64,000 nt of DNA, taken from Methylobacterium sp. J-088. Its GTDB lineage: Bacteria; Pseudomonadota; Alphaproteobacteria; Rhizobiales; Beijerinckiaceae. Shown in pieces: positions 59,684 to 64,000 of this stretch. The translations under genes and the position numbers were made by a program. The first letter of the stretch is position 1; each line of letters opens with the position of its first letter. The stretch spans positions 1 to 64,000 of the forward strand of contig NZ_JAKSYH010000049.1 in the NCBI RefSeq assembly GCF_022829295.1, in the 5' to 3' direction. A model generated the notes under the pieces. The model was not told where the DNA came from. It was given only the letters and a program-made list of their open reading frames with translations, and did not search any database.

Positions 59684-60250
59684 ATGGTGCCAAACGCGAA
59701 GGCCCTGGTGGCGTTGGGACTTGCCTTCGTCGCGGGCGGCTCGACCATACCGCTTGTTACCGCAGTTCGGTCCCCGGACTTGGTGCGTCTCGCAACGGGT
59801 TCCGGATCTCCCGTAGAACCGGGCCCCGCCCCCCGGGCGTGGGAGAACCCCACCACCGCCAGGACCGTCGCAACGAACCCTGCTCAGGTCGCGCAACGCG
59901 ATGCGGGGCGCCGCTCCGCCGCGGCGGACTCCAGCCGCCTGCTTTCGCCCACTGCGAGACCAACGCATGGCGCCCTCCGGTCGGAGCGCACCATCACGGC
60001 CGTGCGCCACGTTCGCCCAGTGGTGGCTTCGACGCTGGAAGGCCCGCCAAATGTCGTTCCGCCGCCCGCCCGCCGTCGGACCCTCCCGGAAGGCTCCCCT
60101 ATCGACGGGTCCGCATCACAGCACGCCCGTCCCGTCGGCGATGCACCGGTCCAACGACATGTGCAGAAGCTGGCCGGAGACTTCCAGGGCCGGGGGGCGA
60201 TCCATCCGGTGCTGCGCGGTGACGGTCTCGTGCGGTGGCTCTCCGAGTGA
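59684..60250 (+). CDS. hypothetical secreted protein
   Basis: A 188-residue frame. The N-terminus (NAKALVALGLAFVAGGSTIP) is a signal peptide or anchor. The mature part is Pro/Arg/Ala-rich and low in secondary-structure signals. It ends 17 bases before the next secreted-protein gene, suggesting co-transcription. No family recognised; antisense frames in the same stretch make this call tentative. Confidence 0.4.
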   Translation: MVPNAKALVALGLAFVAGGSTIPLVTAVRSPDLVRLATGSGSPVEPGPAPRAWENPTTARTVATNPAQVAQRDAGRRSAAADSSRLLSPTARPTHGALRSERTITAVRHVRPVVASTLEGPPNVVPPPARRRTLPEGSPIDGSASQHARPVGDAPVQRHVQKLAGDFQGRGAIHPVLRGDGLVRWLSE

Positions 60251-60267
60251 TGAAAGGAGGCGTTGCG

Positions 60268-60774
60268 ATGCCCCGTTGGGGACACGCCGTTGCGGGAATG
60301 CTCCTCAGCGGGACGATCCTGGGCCTCGGCATGCCCTCGCAGGCGATGGCCATGTCGGAGGCGCGCATGCGCATCGGGACCATCGATGTCGCCTATCGCT
60401 ATCTCGCGACGTGGTCGTCAGGCCCTCTCGTCCAAGGTCGAATGCCCGTCGACTACGGCGACAGGGTCACGTCATTCGGGCGTGTCTACAGCCGTGACGC
60501 GTTGAACGATGAGAGGCTGGCCGCCGAGCGGAGGTGGCCCGTCAGGCGCTACACACTCCGTCCCGGCACGTTGCGCGTTTCCTGCAACGTCCCAGCCCTC
60601 AAGTGTGCCGTGCGCTCGACCGTCGATTACAGGCTCTCGGACCCGGTCAGGCATATTTCAGAGCGCGGTTCGACCCGCTTCGACCTCGGCGTTGGTTTTA
60701 ACGGCCCGCGGCCCAGCATCCTCTACGAGGACGGCGGCCTCGGCGCCGTCGGTCGCAGTGCCGCGGGACGTTGA
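60268..60774 (+). CDS. hypothetical secreted protein
   Basis: A 168-residue protein. A perfect AAAGGAGG ribosome site precedes the ATG at 60268. The signal peptide is WGHAVAGMLLSGTILGLGMP, ending near AMAMS. The mature part has two Cys (VSCNVPALKC) that may form a disulphide in the periplasm, and several Tyr/Arg-rich strands. No family is recognised. Probably the second gene of a two-gene unit. Confidence 0.6.
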   Translation: MPRWGHAVAGMLLSGTILGLGMPSQAMAMSEARMRIGTIDVAYRYLATWSSGPLVQGRMPVDYGDRVTSFGRVYSRDALNDERLAAERRWPVRRYTLRPGTLRVSCNVPALKCAVRSTVDYRLSDPVRHISERGSTRFDLGVGFNGPRPSILYEDGGLGAVGRSAAGR

Positions 60775-61042
60775 GGCATAAGCGGTCGAACGCGCCCGCC
60801 TCCGGCGCCGCGAGGGCCTGTCCCGCGTGTCCCACCAGACGCGGCGGGCAATGCCTTCAGAAGCCCATCCCCTCCTCGTATTGCCGCGCCCCCTCCCCGT
60901 TCGCCTGCGTGATGGGCGTGAGGTATGCCTCGTGCGTGTCAGCAAAGGCCGAGACGTCGGCGTCCAAGGCCGCCTCGACCTCGCTCGCCTGTCAGTCTCC
61001 AACCCGAGCAGTCACACTGAGGATCCCCGCGCAGGAGTTCAG

Positions 61043-61552
61043 CTACTCTGCCCTGAGTAGGTCGAGCTTGATCAGTGGGCTCGATGCGCGAGTGATCTCG
61101 ATCGTCACCGTGCCTACGTCGAGCGCAAAGCGCACGCTCTTGCGCACCTCCGGACAGCCCGACTTGCCGCTGTGGGCCGCGGGCTTGAGGGTCGAGCGGC
61201 CATCCTGGCTGACATCGATCCAAGCCTCATTCGAAAGCGTCACTTGGTAAGTCCCCGCGGCCGGCACCGTAGCGGTCACGAAGCCCGCAAAGGTATCAGG
61301 CTTTGCCTCCTTCTCGGACGGGACCGGCAGCACGATCTCGGCGGCCGGTTTCAGGGCAAGCTGTACTGCGCTGACACCGCCCGACAGCGCCGAGCCGGAC
61401 GCAAGCGCTGGCAGGCCCGGCGCACCGAAGGCGGCACGTTCCCGCGCCACCGACCATGCGAAGCTCGCGCAGGCCGGGGCATCCTCGGCCCTGGCCGTGT
61501 TGACCGAGAGGGCCACGAGCCCGGCGGCGAGGACGGCGCGGGAGATGATCAT
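61043..61552 (-). CDS. secreted protein in the molybdate locus
   Basis: A 169-residue protein from the ATG at 61552. The signal peptide (ISRAVLAAGLVALSVNTARA) is cleaved before EDAPACASF. The mature part has a beta-rich pattern (AGTYQVTLSNEAWIDVSQDG) and one Cys pair (PACAS and SGCPEV). It begins two bases after the mop stop and ends the modA-mop unit. I recognise only a homology-free periplasmic protein. Its place suggests a role linked to molybdate uptake. Confidence 0.65.
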   Translation of the reverse strand: MIISRAVLAAGLVALSVNTARAEDAPACASFAWSVARERAAFGAPGLPALASGSALSGGVSAVQLALKPAAEIVLPVPSEKEAKPDTFAGFVTATVPAAGTYQVTLSNEAWIDVSQDGRSTLKPAAHSGKSGCPEVRKSVRFALDVGTVTIEITRASSPLIKLDLLRAE

Positions 61553-61554
61553 CG

Positions 61555-61764
61555 TCAGTCGACCGCGACCATGACGTCGGACGCCTTGATCACGGCGTAG
61601 GCCGAACCGCCAACGGTCAGCCCCAAGCTGTCGACCGCCTCGTTGGTCACGGCTGCGGTGACGATCTGCCCAGGCATGATCTCGATCCTCACGTGGGCTG
61701 TCGTGGCGCCCTTCTCGATCGCCGCCACCGTGCCCTCGATGATGTTGCGTGCGCTGATCTTCAC
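61555..61764 (-). CDS. mop: molybdopterin-binding TOBE-domain protein (Mop)
   Basis: A 69-residue single TOBE/molbindin domain from a GTG at 61764. It begins KISARNIIEGTVAAIEKGAT and contains VTNEAVDSLGLTVGGSAYAV and KASDVMVAVD, the standard molbindin pattern. Mop proteins bind molybdate as hexamers and store or buffer it in the cytoplasm. It lies 32 bases after modA. A separate Mop next to an HTH-only ModE-like protein suggests that the usual two-domain ModE is split here. Confidence 0.9.
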   Translation of the reverse strand: MKISARNIIEGTVAAIEKGATTAHVRIEIMPGQIVTAAVTNEAVDSLGLTVGGSAYAVIKASDVMVAVD

Positions 61765-61796
61765 GATGTCCGCCTTTCTGAGCCGCTCGGGGCCGA

Positions 61797-62576
61797 TTAG
61801 TTCTTGCTGCCATCGATGATGTTGAAGCCCTGAGCCTCGAAGAAGGGCTTGGCTGCCGCACTTCGGAGGTAGTCCAGGAAGCGCTTCGCGCCGTCGCCCT
61901 TCGCATCCGCTGTCACGGCGAACGGGTAGACCACGGGCGGATGGCTGTCGGCCGGAAACACACCCACGACTTTCACTTTGGGATCGGACTTCGCATCACT
62001 CTCGTAGACGACGCCGAGGGGCGCCTCGCCGCGTGAGACCAGCAACAGGGCCGCCCGCACGTTATCGCCTTGCGCCAGACGAGACTGGATCCCGGCCCAC
62101 AAGCCGAGCTTCTCGAACGCAACCTTGGCGTACTTACCGATCGGCACCGAATTGACCTCGCCGGTTGCCAACCGGCCGTCCGGCCCCAGCGCTGCCGCGA
62201 TGGCTTCCGGCGTGAAGGCCACCGCATTCTCCTTCGCGTCGGCCGGCGCGATGAGGACGAGACGATTGCCGAGCAGGTTCACCCGGGTGTCTTGGCGAAT
62301 GAGGTTCTTCTTCGCGAGGTAGTCCATCCATTCCAGATCGGCCGAGGCGAACAGATCAGCAGGTGCCCCGCTCTCGATTTGCCGGGCCAGGGCCGAGGAT
62401 GCCGCGTAGCTGGCCTTGAGTTCGACGCCCGACTGAGCGGTGAAGGCCTTGCCCGCATTGTCCAAGGCGTTCTTGAGGCTGGCCGCGGCGAACACGGTCG
62501 CGGTGTCGGCGGCTTGAACGACCCCAGGGGCGAGAAGCAGGGCGGCGACAAGGCCGGTGCGGATCAGACTGCGCAT
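61797..62576 (-). CDS. modA: molybdate ABC transporter substrate-binding protein
   Basis: A 259-residue periplasmic protein. A signal peptide (residues 1-23) precedes the typical ModA start TATVFAAASLKNALDNAGKA. Further markers are YAASSALARQIESGAPADLF, SADLEWMDYLAKKNLI and PLGVVYESDA. It binds molybdate or tungstate for ABC import. The modB permease and modC ATPase genes are not next to it in this window, which is unusual. A ModE-box-like dyad at 62613-62636 lies 37 bases upstream. Confidence 0.93.
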   Translation of the reverse strand: MRSLIRTGLVAALLLAPGVVQAADTATVFAAASLKNALDNAGKAFTAQSGVELKASYAASSALARQIESGAPADLFASADLEWMDYLAKKNLIRQDTRVNLLGNRLVLIAPADAKENAVAFTPEAIAAALGPDGRLATGEVNSVPIGKYAKVAFEKLGLWAGIQSRLAQGDNVRAALLLVSRGEAPLGVVYESDAKSDPKVKVVGVFPADSHPPVVYPFAVTADAKGDGAKRFLDYLRSAAAKPFFEAQGFNIIDGSKN

Positions 62577-62612
62577 GCTCGGAACGGTCCTCGGCCACGT
62601 GTGCGTCGGCTG

Positions 62613-62636
62613 CGCTATATCCTGCAGAATACACCG
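62613..62636. promoter_or_regulatory. ModE box in the modA/modE promoter
   Basis: CGCTATAT, 8 bases, then ATACACCG: two half-sites of which the second, reversed, matches the first at 6 of 8 positions. Size and 8-base spacing equal the known E. coli ModE operator (CGTTATAT-N8-ACATAACG). It lies between divergent modA and the ModE-like gene. Confidence 0.65.
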
Positions 62637-62713
62637 CTGGGAAGTCGTGATCGTGTTGGCTATGGACCCCCGATGAGGTGGCGCGGTAGCTGGCCGCGTC
62701 GGGCAGACGAGAG

Positions 62714-63088
62714 GTGCGGGTGGCAAGCCTGAGTATCCGGATCGACGTCGGACCCGGCAACCGCATAGGTCCGGGTAAGGTGCAACTTCTCGAGATGATT
62801 GCCGAGCATGGCTCAATCTCCGCGGCCGGACGGGCGCTCGGGATGTCGTATCGCCGAGCCTGGCTGTTGATTGAGGCGATGAACGGTGGCTTCGGGCGTC
62901 CTGTGGTAGAGGCACAGATCGGCGGCAAGGCGGGTGGCGGTGCGCGCCTGTCGGCCTTCGGCGCCGATCTCATCGCCCACTACCGTGCGATCGAGCGCGC
63001 CGCTGACAAGGCTGCCGCGCCATTTCTCGATCGGATCGCTGCTCCAGCACAAGGCAAGGACGACGTGCCGCCGACCGCCGTCTCCTAA
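62714..63088 (+). CDS. ModE-like LysR-type HTH protein without molbindin domain
   Basis: A 124-residue protein from a GTG at 62714; 62720 is an alternative. The ModE N-terminal winged helix is clear: GPGKVQLLEMIAEHGSISAA, GRALGMSYRRAWLLIEAMNG and GGGARLSAFGADLIAHY. The C-terminal di-molbindin domain of full ModE is absent. It should bind the dyad in its promoter; molybdate sensing could be through the separate Mop protein or absent. Confidence 0.85.
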   Translation: MRVASLSIRIDVGPGNRIGPGKVQLLEMIAEHGSISAAGRALGMSYRRAWLLIEAMNGGFGRPVVEAQIGGKAGGGARLSAFGADLIAHYRAIERAADKAAAPFLDRIAAPAQGKDDVPPTAVS

Positions 63089-63113
63089 GAAGAACGACTG
63101 AAATCCAACGGGC

Positions 63114-63137
63114 CGCTATATCCAATTTGATACAGTG
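63114..63137. promoter_or_regulatory. second, orphan ModE-box-like dyad
   Basis: CGCTATAT, 8 bases, then ATACAGTG. The first ten bases (CGCTATATCC) are identical to the box at 62613, and ATACA and CTG also recur at like spacing. It lies 26 bases after the ModE-like stop, between the ends of two convergent genes, with no gene to control nearby. Confidence 0.5.
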
Positions 63138-63340
63138 GCTGCCTCAGCTAACTCTCGCCCTGAAGCGAACGGTCAGAAATCCACCCAACCCCGTCGTACG
63201 GAGGCACTGTCGCCAGGACTCAAGCTGGTCGAAAGCTGCCGGCCCATATTGGAGCGACTGAAACAGCGAAGCGGACACAAGCCTCCGTCAGCGTTTACCG
63301 CGACATCGATCGTGACCGACCGCAGGTCAGATATAAAGGT
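63138..63340. other. intergenic, nothing recognised
   Basis: About 200 bases between the orphan ModE-box-like dyad and the end of the XRE-cupin gene. I see no gene or clear terminator. Confidence 0.4.
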
Positions 63341-63952
63341 TCACCGTAGTCGCGTCGCATCGATAACCAGGAAATACTGGCACGGCTCCGTCCCGAGATT
63401 GGTGAAGGCGTGCCCGGCATCGGCTTCGAAATACAGGCTGTCGCCCTCCTCGACTACGAACGCACGGTCGCCGATCACGGCCCGCAGGCGCCCCTTAAAC
63501 ACGAAGATGTATTCCGACACGCCGCGGCGATGGGCGACGAACTCACCCGTAGTAGCACCCGGCGGGAGCGTGTTGAGCACCCAGTCGATCCCACGCCCGG
63601 GCAGAACGGGAGAGAGGCAGCGGCGCAGGAAGCCCGAAGTCTCGTCGCGCAGCACCGGCTGGCGGGAAGCTGGAATCAGCAGCACCTCCAGTTCCGTGGC
63701 GGGCGCCATCAGCCGGGAGAATGTCACGCCCAGCGCCTCGGCAAGGCGCGAGAGCACCGCCGTCGAGGGGACGGCCTCGCCGCGCTCGACCTTCGAGATC
63801 ATCGAGCGGCTGACCCCGGACAGGGCCGCCAGGGCTTCGAGGGACAGGTCGCGCTCCCGCCGCCGGCGCCGGATTTCCTCGGCCAGCACTTGGATCTGCG
63901 AGCGCGCTTCGGCCTCGATCTGGACGCGCCGCACCTCTGTCGTGACCGTCAT
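63341..63952 (-). CDS. XRE family regulator with C-terminal cupin
   Basis: A 203-residue protein from the ATG at 63952; the frame is open to 63988. Residues 20-75 form an XRE helix-turn-helix (LSLEALAALSGVSRSMISKV then ERGEAVPSTAVLSRLAEALG). Residues 125-200 form a cupin barrel (GVSEYIFVFKGRLRAVIGD then VEEGDSLYFEADAGHAFTNL). Such regulators sense small molecules, often in amine or amino-acid metabolism, through the cupin. The target gene is probably to the right, outside the window. Confidence 0.9.
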   Translation of the reverse strand: MTVTTEVRRVQIEAEARSQIQVLAEEIRRRRRERDLSLEALAALSGVSRSMISKVERGEAVPSTAVLSRLAEALGVTFSRLMAPATELEVLLIPASRQPVLRDETSGFLRRCLSPVLPGRGIDWVLNTLPPGATTGEFVAHRRGVSEYIFVFKGRLRAVIGDRAFVVEEGDSLYFEADAGHAFTNLGTEPCQYFLVIDATRLR

Positions 63953-64000
63953 TCGTGTTCCGTCCTGGTCCTCCGGTTGACGCGTCATTCTTGAGCGCCC

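Noticed and set aside
1-64000. CRISPR arrays, tRNA or rRNA genes, plasmid replication genes
   Set aside because: No regularly spaced direct repeats, no cloverleaf with a GTTCGAATC-type T-arm, and no Rep or Par proteins were found on reading. In particular, no tRNA lies beside the recombinase as an attachment site.

Overview
The window reads as chromosome of a high-GC alphaproteobacterium, most likely Methylobacterium or Methylorubrum. The pointers are very GC-rich codon use, a BciA-type 8-vinyl reductase for bacteriochlorophyll, Tat-exported binding proteins, many small Methylobacterium-style hypothetical genes, and several decayed insertion sequences. I see no tRNA, rRNA, CRISPR array or replication origin. 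Genus placement is an inference from gene content.

Region 1 (1-19.2 kb) is mostly intact housekeeping and accessory genes. It holds a secreted alpha/beta hydrolase, msrA, a Tat-exported bicupin, a LysE exporter, a LuxR-type regulator, a PfkB sugar kinase divergent from a GntR regulator, a CHASE3 hybrid histidine kinase, and an EmrAB-type pump with a divergent TetR regulator and a palindromic operator. A type I secretion ABC/adaptor pair follows. Directly upstream of that pair in the same orientation (19.6-21.5 kb) is its probable cargo, a 654-residue glycoside hydrolase with a calcium-type carbohydrate-binding module.

Region 2 (21.5-25.8 kb) has an AT-rich spacer, a lone bciA, an IS3 relic, and a tyrosine recombinase with a perfect 11-7-11 inverted repeat just upstream of its start.

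Region 3 (26.0-46.2 kb) is the most notable part: about 20 kb of nitrogen-compound scavenging genes between the recombinase and an IS701-type relic. Unit A (LysR-controlled) joins a NitT/TauT-type ABC transporter to a PuuE-like deacetylase and allophanate hydrolase AtzF. Unit B joins a polar amino-acid-type ABC transporter to an MmgE/PrpD protein and an NtaA/DmoA-type flavin monooxygenase; its ATPase carries an in-frame amber codon near the start. Unit C joins a third NitT/TauT-type ABC transporter to a TRZ/ATZ-type amidohydrolase and an Asp/Glu-racemase-fold protein lacking both expected cysteines. A single-cysteine arylmalonate-decarboxylase-like protein diverges from unit B. The gene set suggests uptake and stepwise opening of N-containing ring or ureido compounds, ending in CO2 and ammonia through AtzF. 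The substrate cannot be read from sequence.

Region 4 (46.4-57 kb) is a decaying, partly AT-rich zone: IS701 and IS5 relics, a cold-shock gene, a row of strong hairpins and terminators with no gene between them (50.48-50.75 kb), a 702-residue Ser/Thr/Ala-rich protein, a diguanylate cyclase broken by three lesions, and several tiny proteins.

Region 5 (57.3-64 kb) has an orphan ImmA/IrrE-type metallopeptidase, small secreted proteins, and a molybdate locus (ModE-like HTH protein, ModA, Mop) with two ModE-box-like dyads but no modB or modC. It ends with an XRE-cupin regulator.
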